Shown in pieces: positions 34,081-42,224 of a stretch of 64,000 bases of DNA. The stretch covers positions 372,001 through 436,000 of the forward strand of contig OZ244836.1 of assembly GCA_965220645.1 (NCBI GenBank), written 5' to 3'. Below the pieces are notes generated by a model. The model was given only the letters and a program-made list of their open reading frames with translations. It was not told the origin of the DNA and searched no databases. The translations under genes were made by a program, and so were the position numbers. How positions within the stretch are numbered: the first letter of the stretch is position 1; the number at the start of each line of letters is the position of its first letter. The stretch is from Aldehydirespirator sp965220645. Lineage in GTDB: Bacteria; Actinomycetota; Acidimicrobiia; Acidimicrobiales; Aldehydirespiratoraceae.

Positions 34081-34989
34081 ATGGAATGGTTGGAAGTCAG
34101 AGCAACAACAGTGGAGAGTGCCAAAGAGCAAGCTCTCGTTCATCTTGGTGTCGACGAGTCTGACGCAGAGTTCGAGGTGCTCTCTGAACCAAGGATGGGG
34201 CTGTTCGGGAGGATCAAGGAGGAGGCCCGGGTCCGGGCGCGGGTGCTTCCTACGCCAGTGCGACCGAAAGAGGGTCGAAACCGGGGACACAGCAATCGCA
34301 GGTCGGGCTCTTCAAAGCGATCCGAGCCCGCGCCGGACTCAAGTGAAACCCCGCCGCAGCCCGCTGCTCGCTCCAGCCGCAAGGATGCGGCTGCCTCAGA
34401 GCCGCGACGGTCAGCCAGCGCCGAGAACGGCGCTCGGGACAAGCGCCAAGCAAGAAGCCCAAGAGCACGTGATACGAATGAGGATGGAAAAGCAATGACA
34501 GTAGATCAAAATAGAGGTCCTTCGCTACTAGAGCAAGCTGACCTCGCAGAGTCCTTCGTCCAAGGAATTGCGGAAGCGCTGGGCATCGTCGTCACGTTCA
34601 AGCGGCATGACTTGGAGAACGGGATCATGCGAATAGAGGCCAACGGCGACGGCATCGGGGTCCTGATCGGTCGCCGGGGCGGCACGGCCCAAGCCATAGA
34701 TGAACTGGTCCGGACGGTGCTGCAACGATCCGGCGGCACGACCCGAGAGGGAAAGATCCGTATGGATATGGGCGGCGTTCGAGCTCGCCGAGCTGCAGCT
34801 CTATCGGAATTCACCCGCAAGGTGGCTGAGGAATCCATCCAGACGCAGTCGGAGATCGGCCTCGAGCCGATGAACCGGATGGATCGAAAGATCGTCCACG
34901 ATGCCGTTTCTGAGATTGAGAACGTGGAGAGTCGGAGCGAAGGAGATGATCCTCACCGGCGGGTGATCATCACAGCCGTTCTGGACTGA
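34081..34989 (+). CDS. jag: Jag/KhpB RNA-binding protein
   Basis: 302 residues in three parts: Jag_N (1-50, MEWLEVRATTVESAKEQAL), a long basic, Ser/Arg/Pro-rich linker (about 60-145), a KH-like region with IGVLIGRRGGTAQAIDELVR, and a C-terminal R3H domain (EPMNRMDRKIVHDAVSEI). KhpB proteins bind RNA and affect cell division and elongation. Gene order yidC-jag-rsmG-parA-parB is conserved. ATG at 34081 follows AAGGAG; the frame stays open upstream through yidC but that part is a shadow. Confidence 0.92.
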   Translation: MEWLEVRATTVESAKEQALVHLGVDESDAEFEVLSEPRMGLFGRIKEEARVRARVLPTPVRPKEGRNRGHSNRRSGSSKRSEPAPDSSETPPQPAARSSRKDAAASEPRRSASAENGARDKRQARSPRARDTNEDGKAMTVDQNRGPSLLEQADLAESFVQGIAEALGIVVTFKRHDLENGIMRIEANGDGIGVLIGRRGGTAQAIDELVRTVLQRSGGTTREGKIRMDMGGVRARRAAALSEFTRKVAEESIQTQSEIGLEPMNRMDRKIVHDAVSEIENVESRSEGDDPHRRVIITAVLD

Positions 34990-35032
34990 CGGGCCGGCGC
35001 GGCACCGGCTTCCTGCACGTGTTCCGAGTGGC

Positions 35033-35689
35033 GTGGTGTCCTCTTCCTATCCTCTAGCCGAGATGGATCCTGAACTCCTGGAGCGACTGGATCGGGCGTG
35101 GCAGCCGGCGCGAGCCGCCGGTGTCATGGGTGGCGATTCAATCGAGGCCTTGCGCTTACACGCCGGCGGGTACATCCTGGATAAGTGGCGAACCAGGGCG
35201 GAGGGACAGTTTGTCGACTGTGGCGCCGGTGCGGGTGCCCTGGGGGTACTGCTGGCGCTTGAGCTACCAGGAACCCAGTGGTGCTTGGTAGACGCGAAGG
35301 ATCGCCGGTGCGAAATGGCACAACGTGCGGTTATTGCGGCGAGGCTCACGGAGCGGGTCGTTGTGGAGCACTCCCCGTTGGACGACCTGTCTCGAGGCGA
35401 ATGCCGGGGAGGGTTTGCGGGTGCGGTGGCGCGCTCATTTGGTCCGGCCCCCGAACTGGCGGAGTGCGCCCTGCCGCTCTTGAGGACCGGCGGATCACTC
35501 GTTGTCTCCGTTTCGGAGTCAAGCTCCCAGCAATGGCAGCGGATGCCGCTGGCGGCACGGGCTGGTTGTGAAGTTGCTGCGAGCTGGATGACGCCCTACG
35601 GCAGATACCTTGCCGTCAGGCGATCGGGCCCGGTTCCGCCGGAGCTTCCTCGTCGCCGATCCGCTCGACTTCGGTCCCCGTTGGAGTAG
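35033..35689 (+). CDS. rsmG: 16S rRNA (guanine-527-N7) methyltransferase RsmG
   Basis: 218 residues, a class I SAM-dependent methyltransferase. The SAM motif is FVDCGAGAGALGVLLALELP, with the following acidic loop VDAKDRRCEMAQRA; the RsmG motif RSFGPAPELAECALPLLRTGG follows. It methylates G527 of 16S rRNA. Start is uncertain: GTG at 35033 is listed, ATG at 35063 is an alternative; neither has a good ribosome-binding site. Confidence 0.88.
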   Translation: MVSSSYPLAEMDPELLERLDRAWQPARAAGVMGGDSIEALRLHAGGYILDKWRTRAEGQFVDCGAGAGALGVLLALELPGTQWCLVDAKDRRCEMAQRAVIAARLTERVVVEHSPLDDLSRGECRGGFAGAVARSFGPAPELAECALPLLRTGGSLVVSVSESSSQQWQRMPLAARAGCEVAASWMTPYGRYLAVRRSGPVPPELPRRRSARLRSPLE

Positions 35690-35706
35690 ACAGGCTCAGG
35701 GTTCTC

Positions 35707-35722
35707 TGTTTCACGTGAAACT
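35707..35722. promoter_or_regulatory. parS: parS centromere site
   Basis: TGTTTCACGTGAAACT matches the bacterial parS consensus TGTTTCACGTGAAACA at 15 of 16 positions and is palindromic over 14 bp. It lies between rsmG and parA, 3.7 kb from oriC, where ParB would load to segregate the origin. Confidence 0.93.
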
Positions 35723-35802
35723 TGAGGGGTACTTGACTTGCCGGGGGTCGTATGGGACCTTACCGGGAGTCTCTGCGAGCACAGGGAGCTGATGACGTGG
35801 GT

Positions 35803-36591
35803 ATGACAGAAACTCCCGACGCAAGTCGCGCCCGCGTCTTGGCAGTCGCCAACCAGAAGGGCGGTGTGGGCAAGACGACTGCAACCGTGAACCTGTCCGC
35901 GTGCTTTGCTGAGAAGGGTCTCAAGACCCTGATCGTTGACCTTGATCCCCAGGCCAACGCGACCACCGGCGTGGGATTGGATTCTCGAGGACTTGATGGA
36001 TCGATCTACGAAGTCTTGCTCCAAGATCTCGAACTCGAAGAGATCATCGAGCCGACAATGATCAAGGGCCTGCACATCGCACCCTCCAATCTTGATCTCG
36101 CCGGCGCCGAGATCGAACTGGTACCTGTCCTCAGCAGGGAACGGAGGCTCCAGGACGCAATGTTGGGAGCGGTCACAGAGTACGACCTCATCATGATCGA
36201 CTGCCCGCCCTCGCTCGGCCTGCTGACGATCAACGGGCTTACAGCAGCTAACGAGGTCATCGTTCCCGTGCAGACTGAGTACTTCGCGCTCGAGGGATTG
36301 ACCCAACTCGTCAAGAACATTGGACTGGTGCAGCGCAGCCTCAACCCCGGATTGGAGCTGACGAGACTGTTCCTCACTATGTATGACGCTCGCACGAATC
36401 TCTCTCGAGACGTTGCCCGAGAGGTTCGAACCCACTACGGAGACAAGGTCTGCTGGCAGGTCGTGCCGCGCACCGTACGGCTCAGCGAGGCGCCATCGTT
36501 CGGTCAGCCGATCATTCTCTACGATCCCTCATCCAAGGGGGCTCGAGCATTCCGCGACCTGGCAAAGGAGGTGCTCCGTGGCACGTCGTAG
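35803..36591 (+). CDS. parA: Chromosome-partitioning ATPase ParA
   Basis: 262 residues from ATG 35803. The deviant Walker A motif KGGVGKTT is at residues 19-26, followed by VNLSACFAEKGLKTLIVDLDPQ and the Walker B-like LIMIDCPPSLG. ParA forms ATP-dependent gradients that move ParB-parS complexes. GTG at 35797 and ATG at 35752 are in-frame alternatives. The 3' end overlaps the parB start by 14 bp. Confidence 0.96.
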   Translation: MTETPDASRARVLAVANQKGGVGKTTATVNLSACFAEKGLKTLIVDLDPQANATTGVGLDSRGLDGSIYEVLLQDLELEEIIEPTMIKGLHIAPSNLDLAGAEIELVPVLSRERRLQDAMLGAVTEYDLIMIDCPPSLGLLTINGLTAANEVIVPVQTEYFALEGLTQLVKNIGLVQRSLNPGLELTRLFLTMYDARTNLSRDVAREVRTHYGDKVCWQVVPRTVRLSEAPSFGQPIILYDPSSKGARAFRDLAKEVLRGTS

Positions 36592-37447
36592 TGGTCTGGG
36601 TAAGGGTCTAGGGGCCTTGATTCCGACCGATCCGGATCCAGCGGAGTCGATCTTTCAAGAGATCGACCTCATCCATATCGTTCCGAATCCCTACCAGCCG
36701 AGAGAACATTTTGATGAGGAGACCCTGACCTCGTTGGCTGCGTCTATAGCTGAAGTTGGGGTCGTGCAGCCTGTTATTGTGCGAAAAGCATTAGAAGGAT
36801 ATGAAATCATTGCAGGGGAGCGACGTTGGCGAGCCGCACAGCGCGCTGGCCTTCGAAGCGTTCCTGCGCTCGTGCGGGACGCGGATGACAAGGGAGCGCT
36901 CGAGGCCGCCGTCGTTGAGAACGTCCACCGCCAAGATCTCAACGCTCTTGAAGAGGCCGCGGCCTACCGGCAGTTGATCGATGACTTCGGCTTGACCCAG
37001 GAAGATGTTGCGACTCGAGTCGGCCGGTCTCGCTCCGCCGTCGCGAACACCGTGCGGCTCTTGAATCTGGCCCCGGCCGTTCAGCGCCTCGTTGTCGAGG
37101 GCGGTCTCTCGGCAGGTCATGGTCGAGCACTTCTCGCCCTCGAGGATGAGGCAGTCCAACAAGCTCTGGCTGAGGAGATCGTTCGGGAGGGCTTGACGGT
37201 ACGCGAGGCAGAGCGCAGGGCCGCCGAGATTCACGCGGCATCAATGCCGGACACCCCGGCTGACCCGGGCGATGACGGGGAACCCACCGCCGATGAGATA
37301 AGAGCGGGCATTCTCGAGCTTGAGGAGCTTCTCTCGACAAGGCTCGATACTCGTGTGTCCGTGAAGCTGGGCAAGAGCCGAGGCAAGATCACGATCCAGT
37401 TCAGCGGGCTGCCTGATCTGGAACGGATCTACCACCTCATCATCTAG
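36578..37447 (+). CDS. parB: Chromosome-partitioning protein ParB
   Basis: 289 residues starting VARRSGLGKGLGALIP, the conserved ParB N-terminus that stimulates ParA. The CTP-binding/nuclease-like core contains VPNPYQPREHF and IIAGERRWRAAQRAGL; a helix-turn-helix (LTQEDVATRVGRSRSAVANT) binds parS. GTG at 36578 has AAAGGAGGT 5 nt upstream; the frame is open to 36383 within parA, but that is not used. It ends tail-to-tail with the cwlM-like gene. Confidence 0.96.
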   Translation: MARRSGLGKGLGALIPTDPDPAESIFQEIDLIHIVPNPYQPREHFDEETLTSLAASIAEVGVVQPVIVRKALEGYEIIAGERRWRAAQRAGLRSVPALVRDADDKGALEAAVVENVHRQDLNALEEAAAYRQLIDDFGLTQEDVATRVGRSRSAVANTVRLLNLAPAVQRLVVEGGLSAGHGRALLALEDEAVQQALAEEIVREGLTVREAERRAAEIHAASMPDTPADPGDDGEPTADEIRAGILELEELLSTRLDTRVSVKLGKSRGKITIQFSGLPDLERIYHLII

Positions 37448-37477
37448 ACGGGATGCAAAGGGCTTATTTCAATATGT

Positions 37478-38488
37478 TTACTGTAATCCTGGATCAAGAC
37501 ACCAGTCCGCTATCGCATCAGCGAGGGTCCGCGCGATGTGAGGGGCCCGAGGCACCACGATTGTTCCGGGACCGATACGACACCAAACGGCAGGCATACG
37601 CGTCTCGCGCAGAATGGACAATCGCATCGGTCTTGATGGGGTGGGTTCGGCCAGCAAGGGCGAGAGCGCGGTCGAACAGCGCTGGGCCAGAGCCCGACCC
37701 CCGACTGATTCGAACCCGCTCATGGCGAAGTATGAGACGCCGAAATTGTCAACTGCCAATGTCACGCCAAAGTAGATGTCGCCGTTCCACTGGTTGGAGG
37801 TTCGAGCCTGGTGACTGAGGTCGGGGGTGCTGAACGACAAGACGTCAGCCCCGAGGTGGCGCAAGCGACGAGCGACGGCCTGAGCAATGACCGGCAGTTC
37901 GCCCGTGTCACCCACCACGATCCGCCTTCCTTCCACCCGGTTCGGCTGGTGGCGCAGCCGCTCGTGCTCACGCACCTCGGCGATCGTCACTCGCTCGGTG
38001 GTTCGCCCGGTGAGTCTGTCCAAGGAGTCAATCGTGGAACGTCCGACGACGCCGTCATCAGGAAGGCCCACATTCTTCTGGAACTGCTGGATTGCCTTGT
38101 GAGTACGGGGTCCGAGAATTCCGTCGACCCAGTGTGGGTCGAAACCGAGCTGGCCAAGCCGGCGCTGGAGCTCGGCCACGTCATCGCCCCGCATCATCGG
38201 GTCGCGGTAGTAGAGGAGGCGATCTCCGAGGCGATGGTCGGCTTCCACGAGAGCGTTCCAAGTCTGCGGGCCGCAGATCCCGTCAACCACCAACCCCCGG
38301 TCCCTTTGAAAGCGACGCAACGAAGCCTCGGTCTCGGTGCCGAATTCGTGAGGGTCTCCGTCGGTGTTGTAGCCGATCAGGGCCAGGCGGCGTTGAAGAT
38401 CGCGAACGGCTTCGCCGGCGTTGCCGTGGCGAAGTGGCAGACCCTGCGGCTGGCCAGTTCCGGCGGGCTGTGGTACTGGAGCTGGCAC
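37478..38488 (-). CDS. CwlM-like protein: two peptidoglycan-binding domains and a degenerate amidase domain
   Basis: 336 residues. Two PG_binding_1 domains are visible at about 22-80 (AVRDLQRRLALIGYNTDG) and 98-160 (DVAELQRRLGQLGFDP). The C-terminal part from about residue 185 has the layout of amidase_3, but the usual DPGHGG zinc motif is replaced by VVGDTGELPV and the later HxN motif is absent (FGVTLAVDNFG), so it is probably inactive. There is no signal peptide. In Mycobacterium tuberculosis the homologous CwlM, likewise next to trxB-trxC and parAB, is a cytoplasmic regulator of peptidoglycan precursor synthesis. The GTG start at 38488 is provisional. Confidence 0.8.
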   Translation of the reverse strand: MPAPVPQPAGTGQPQGLPLRHGNAGEAVRDLQRRLALIGYNTDGDPHEFGTETEASLRRFQRDRGLVVDGICGPQTWNALVEADHRLGDRLLYYRDPMMRGDDVAELQRRLGQLGFDPHWVDGILGPRTHKAIQQFQKNVGLPDDGVVGRSTIDSLDRLTGRTTERVTIAEVREHERLRHQPNRVEGRRIVVGDTGELPVIAQAVARRLRHLGADVLSFSTPDLSHQARTSNQWNGDIYFGVTLAVDNFGVSYFAMSGFESVGGRALAQRCSTALSPLLAEPTPSRPMRLSILRETRMPAVWCRIGPGTIVVPRAPHIARTLADAIADWCLDPGLQ

Positions 38489-38511
38489 GCTGCCGCGGCC
38501 CCAGGCCGCGA

Positions 38512-38838
38512 CTAGAGGTAGTCCGCGAGCTCGCCCAGCAGGGCCGCCTTCGGCTTGGCTCCCACGACTCGCTTAGCGGGCTCCCCGTGGTCGAAAAGGA
38601 TCATGGTGGGGATGCTCATGACACCGAACCGGCGGGCAATATCGGGAGCATCGTCCACGTTGAGCTTGGCCACCGTCAACTTGCCCTCCTGCTCGGAGGC
38701 GATCTCGTCGAGAATGGGCGCGATCAGCTTGCACGGACCGCACCATTCAGCCCAGAAATCCACGAGGACGGGCGTGGGTGCGCTGTTGATCTCTTCATCG
38801 AATGTCGCTGTACTCAGGGTGATGGTTGGTCCTGCCAC
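38512..38838 (-). CDS. trxA: Thioredoxin
   Basis: 108 residues, a standard thioredoxin with active site WCGPC (Cys 33 and 36), the conserved FWAEWCGPCKLIAPILDEIA block and the cis-proline in VMSIPTMILF. It reduces protein disulphides in the cytoplasm and is recycled by the TrxB encoded upstream on the same strand. GTG at 38838 has AAGGAAG just upstream; the frame is open to 38880 without a better start. Confidence 0.95.
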   Translation of the reverse strand: MAGPTITLSTATFDEEINSAPTPVLVDFWAEWCGPCKLIAPILDEIASEQEGKLTVAKLNVDDAPDIARRFGVMSIPTMILFDHGEPAKRVVGAKPKAALLGELADYL

Positions 38839-38933
38839 GATTCTTCCTTTTCCTCTATTGCATTGTCGAGGACGAGTCACTGACCGTCGAGTAGGGGTCC
38901 CGGCGCAGTCACCCTACTTGCGGGTGCCGCGAC

Positions 38934-39932
38934 TCAGGACGTCATCGACGAGCGAGAGTGGAGGCCCTCGAGGTACCTCTCCGCCTCGATCGCGGCCATG
39001 CAGCCTGTTCCGGCCGCGGTGACCGCTTGGCGGTAGTAGTCGTCCTGGACGTCTCCGCAGGCGAAGACCCCCTCAACTGCGGTTCTGGTCGAGTTCGGCT
39101 CGGTGATCAGGTAGCCGTTCTCCTTCATCTCCAGCTGGCCCACGAAGAGATCGGTGTTGGGCCGGTGGCCGATGGCGATGAAGCACCCCGCCACGTCCAG
39201 TACCGATGTCTCGCCGGTCTTGGTGTCGCGGACCCGCAGACCGGTGAGAGCGGGCTCGCCGACGTACTCCTCGACGGCGCTGTTCCACATGAAGTCGATC
39301 CGCTCGTTGTCGAAGGCCCGCTGCTGCATGATCTTGGACGCCCGGAGAGCGTCACGGCGGTGGATGATGATGACCCGGGAAGCGAAACGGGTGAGGAAGG
39401 TCGCTTCCTCCATAGCTGAGTCGCCCCCACCCACCACCGCGATGTGCTGGTCGCGAAAGAAGAAACCGTCGCAGGTCGCGCAGGTTGAGAGCCCGTGGCC
39501 CACCAGCTCGATCTCCCGGTCAAGACCCAGCATGATCGACTGGGCGCCGGTCGAGACGATCACAGTCCAGGCCTTCAGCGTGGGCTCACCGGCTTCGGGA
39601 TCACCGACCCAGACGCCGTATGGCTGCGTCGAGAAGTCCACCCTGGAGGCCTTCACCGTGTGAATCTGGCCTCCGAACCGGACCGCCTGGTCCCGGAATC
39701 GTTGCATGAGCTCCGGTCCCATGACGCCGTCGGGGAATCCGGGGTAGTTCTCCACGTCGGTGGTGAGCATCAACTGCCCACCAGGCTGGTCACTCGTTGA
39801 ACTCGGCTCGCCCTCCAGCACCACCGGGTGAAGGTTGGCCCGGGCCGCGTAGATAGCGGCCGTGAGTCCGGCCGGGCCGGATCCGATGATGGCCACTTCC
39901 ACCTCGCGCTCGGCGCGGTCGTCAAGGCTCAT
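38934..39932 (-). CDS. trxB: Thioredoxin reductase
   Basis: 332 residues with the low-molecular-weight reductase layout: FAD motif VAIIGSGPAGLTAAIYAARA, the redox pair CATC at C151/C154, the NADPH motif VVGGGDSAMEEATFL and the C-terminal FAD segment GVFACGDVQD. It transfers electrons from NADPH to thioredoxin, encoded 95 bp downstream. Confidence 0.96.
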   Translation of the reverse strand: MSLDDRAEREVEVAIIGSGPAGLTAAIYAARANLHPVVLEGEPSSTSDQPGGQLMLTTDVENYPGFPDGVMGPELMQRFRDQAVRFGGQIHTVKASRVDFSTQPYGVWVGDPEAGEPTLKAWTVIVSTGAQSIMLGLDREIELVGHGLSTCATCDGFFFRDQHIAVVGGGDSAMEEATFLTRFASRVIIIHRRDALRASKIMQQRAFDNERIDFMWNSAVEEYVGEPALTGLRVRDTKTGETSVLDVAGCFIAIGHRPNTDLFVGQLEMKENGYLITEPNSTRTAVEGVFACGDVQDDYYRQAVTAAGTGCMAAIEAERYLEGLHSRSSMTS

Positions 39933-39983
39933 ATCAAGCAGTGCTCCTTCGATTCGAGTATCGGATCAAGGGAGGCCCCGGTC

Positions 39984-40415
39984 TCAGGCCACCGCCGTGA
40001 TCACACCATAAAACACCACGCCCACGATGATGAGCGCGTCGAGGATCATCGCGGCATAGACCGGCTTCGCCGACCCGGTCCGGGCCCTCCAAGCGCCGAA
40101 TCCGATGATCGACACCAGCAGACCGATGAAGCCATGGGCTGCCCACGTCGCCGAACCGACGCCGTCGCCTATAGGCAGGTAAGCGTCGGCCAGCCGCACG
40201 GAGACGATGGCGAGCAGGACCACTGCTGCGATGGCGGCGACCCCGGCCACCAAGCAGTAGACCACGGCCCGAAGAAGGAACACGGCCCGGTCGGTGGTCT
40301 GAACCCGCACCGCATCGACTACGTCGACGATCTTGCTGGCGACTGTTGCCGGCCAGTCGTCGGATCCGAAGCTCAGCGCTGGCCGCTCGCGGCTCGGGGG
40401 CTCGGAATCGGCCAT
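39984..40415 (-). CDS. Predicted integral membrane protein, function unknown
   Basis: 143 residues. A soluble N-terminal segment with an amphipathic helix (about 20-45) is followed by three hydrophobic helices at about 47-72, 87-106 and 119-141. It resembles the general pattern of phage-holin-like or DUF-type membrane proteins, but no family is firmly recognised. It lies upstream of trxB on the same strand, 51 bp away. Confidence 0.65.
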   Translation of the reverse strand: MADSEPPSRERPALSFGSDDWPATVASKIVDVVDAVRVQTTDRAVFLLRAVVYCLVAGVAAIAAVVLLAIVSVRLADAYLPIGDGVGSATWAAHGFIGLLVSIIGFGAWRARTGSAKPVYAAMILDALIIVGVVFYGVITAVA

Positions 40416-40428
40416 GGGATGCAGCCTA

Positions 40429-40443
40429 CCGGCGGTCCGCCGG
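40429..40443 (-). terminator. GC-rich palindrome after the anti-sigma gene, possible terminator
   Basis: CCGGCGG-T-CCGCCGG is a perfect palindrome located 43 bp past the stop of the leftward anti-sigma gene and before the next start on that strand. No U-tract follows. It could be an intrinsic terminator of the high-GC type. Confidence 0.35.
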
Positions 40444-40485
40444 CCGGCTTAGAGGCTGAGCGGCAGGCGATATTGCGGTTGGGGC

Positions 40486-41535
40486 TCACGAACCATCAGG
40501 TTCGTCCAGTTCGTGGACCCCGACCTCGCAGCCGGGCGACGGCGCGTAGACGATGATGGCGGTGCCGTCGGCCCGGCGTGCGAATAGGCCGTCGAAAGCG
40601 AGAGGATCCTCGGCCCCGACCGCGGCGATGAAGGCGTGCCCTGTCTCGAGGTCCACCGCGAATGCCCGCTCGTTCACTGCCGCGGAGCACGCTCCGGGGG
40701 CAGCCGTCGCCCCATCCTCCAGAGCAGCAGACCAGCTCGCCGCTATGTCCTCGAAGAGCGAGTCGAGATCCTCGGCCGTGCCCAAGTCCACCACCTGTTG
40801 AGCGGCGTCCGCAACGGCACGCTGTTGCTCTTCAGCCCTGGGTTCTTCTTCAGCAGTATCCGTCGCCGACACCGGTGGGTCCGACACTTCCTCGGCGGGC
40901 TCCTCCATCGCCGACTCGGGTTCGGCCATGGCAGCTTCAGCCTCGGCCATCGCGGCCTCGAGCGCGTCAACTGCGGCCTCGTCGATAGCGGGTTCTTCCT
41001 CGGCCATGGGTTCTTCCTCGGCCATCGTGTAGTCGGCGCTGTCATCGGCCATCGCCGTCTCGGCTTCGGTCGGGGCTGTCGTAGGCGCGGGAGCGGCTTC
41101 GGCCGGGGCGGCGGCTTCGGGCTCGGCTTCGGCGGCGACGTCGAACGCTGCGGACGCATCCGCGGCCGTTTCGGCGGCTTCGTCGCCGCCCCGGCTGGCG
41201 ATCAGCCCAGCGCTGACGACCGCGGCGAGGAGCATGGCCGCGGCGGCTACCGCAAGCAGCGTTTCTCTCCGCCGGCGGATGGGAACGATCTTGGCCTCCC
41301 GGCGCTCGACGGCCTCTTCGGTGGCCACTGCGAGCGCGGCGCTGATCATCTGGTCTCGCTGCTCCTCGGACATGGCCGGAACCGGAGCTGCCACCGCGTC
41401 GCGTACGGCCCGTAGCTGCTCGACCCGAGCCATCAGGGCAACGTCCTGCTCGACCTCGGCGATCTCCGCCGGGGTTGCCTCCCCGTCGAGATAGGCCGAG
41501 ACGAGTTCGTCGCCCCGCGACGATTCGTCAGTCAT
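40486..41535 (-). CDS. Putative anti-sigma factor with Ala/Glu-rich extracytoplasmic region
   Basis: 349 residues. The N-terminus (ELVSAYLDGEATPAEIAEVE) looks like an anti-sigma domain without a visible zinc-binding His-Cys-Cys set. One transmembrane helix is at about 95-115 (LLAVAAAAMLLAAVVSAGLIA). Residues about 120-260 are a low-complexity Ala/Glu/Pro region with repeated MAEEEP and EAAMAE words, probably outside the membrane, and the last 90 form a small folded domain with two Cys. The ATG at 41535 overlaps the sigma factor stop by 4 bp, the usual sigma/anti-sigma coupling. Confidence 0.75.
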   Translation of the reverse strand: MTDESSRGDELVSAYLDGEATPAEIAEVEQDVALMARVEQLRAVRDAVAAPVPAMSEEQRDQMISAALAVATEEAVERREAKIVPIRRRRETLLAVAAAAMLLAAVVSAGLIASRGGDEAAETAADASAAFDVAAEAEPEAAAPAEAAPAPTTAPTEAETAMADDSADYTMAEEEPMAEEEPAIDEAAVDALEAAMAEAEAAMAEPESAMEEPAEEVSDPPVSATDTAEEEPRAEEQQRAVADAAQQVVDLGTAEDLDSLFEDIAASWSAALEDGATAAPGACSAAVNERAFAVDLETGHAFIAAVGAEDPLAFDGLFARRADGTAIIVYAPSPGCEVGVHELDEPDGS

Positions 41536-42104
41536 GGTTGCTCGCTTCGTGGGTTTGGACGTTCCACGCTGTTTTCCCGGTGTTGGTTGCTCGCCTCGTC
41601 TCTTGGACGTTCGGCAACGTCGTGATGGTTCCCGCCGTTGACTCTCATTGCCTCTGCCAGCCGGGCCCGGCCCCGGGCGATGCGGGATCTGACGGTTCCG
41701 GGCGGGATGCCCAGGATCGACCCGATCTCTGCGTAGTCGCAACCGGCCACATCGCGGAGCACGACCGGTGCACGGAACTCTTCGGGCAACTGCGCCAATG
41801 CGGCATCAAGATCGAGCCGCGCGGCCACCGCGGCCGGATCGTCGGTCGTCGGTGCATGGGCCAGGCGGTCATTGGCCTCGCTCAGTGTGGGGACTGGTCG
41901 TCGGCTGCGCCGCCGCAGCTCGTCGAGAGCGGCGTTGGTTGCCACGCGGTGGGCCCAGGTAGAGAACTTGGCTCTGCCGTGGAAGCGGGGGAGGCCTCTT
42001 GTGATGGCGATGAGCGCTTCCTGGGTGGCGTCCTGGGCGTCGGCGTCGTTGCCGGCCAGGCGTCGGCAGATGGCGTGGATCTGATCGTGGTGGCGTCGCA
42101 GCAA
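41532..42104 (-). CDS. ECF-type RNA polymerase sigma factor
   Basis: 190 residues from TTG 42104. Region 2 is visible as DAQDATQEALIAITRGLPRF and KFSTWAHRVATNAALDELRR; region 4 as LPEEFRAPVVLRDVAGCDYA with the helix-turn-helix IGSILGIPPGTVRSRIARGR. The C-terminal 40 residues are polar. Homology-like sequence (LTRAAQAGDRRALEQL) continues upstream in frame to about 42176, where only ATT, not ATG/GTG/TTG, is available, so the true start may be noncanonical. It would direct transcription controlled by the coupled anti-sigma factor. Confidence 0.87.
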   Translation of the reverse strand: MLRRHHDQIHAICRRLAGNDADAQDATQEALIAITRGLPRFHGRAKFSTWAHRVATNAALDELRRRSRRPVPTLSEANDRLAHAPTTDDPAAVAARLDLDAALAQLPEEFRAPVVLRDVAGCDYAEIGSILGIPPGTVRSRIARGRARLAEAMRVNGGNHHDVAERPRDEASNQHRENSVERPNPRSEQP

Positions 42105-42224
42105 CTGCTCGAGAGCACGCCGGTCTCCGGCTTGCGCGGCCCGGGTGAGCCTGGCGTCGTCGAGGTCGTTTCGAATCGTCGGATCCCTGGCTGCTCTTGC
42201 TGTCTGCCCGGTCCGACCGGGCTC

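Noticed and set aside
36383..36577. N-terminal extension of parB
   Set aside because: Overlaps parA in another frame; GTG 36578 has a strong ribosome-binding site and gives the conserved ParB N-terminus.
37670..37720. A GATTCGAACCCG word resembling a tRNA T-arm
   Set aside because: It lies inside the cwlM-like gene and no acceptor or anticodon arm can be built around it.
40840..41180. A repetitive Ala/Glu region as a separate mobile or satellite element
   Set aside because: It is in frame with the anti-sigma gene and reads as a low-complexity extracytoplasmic region.
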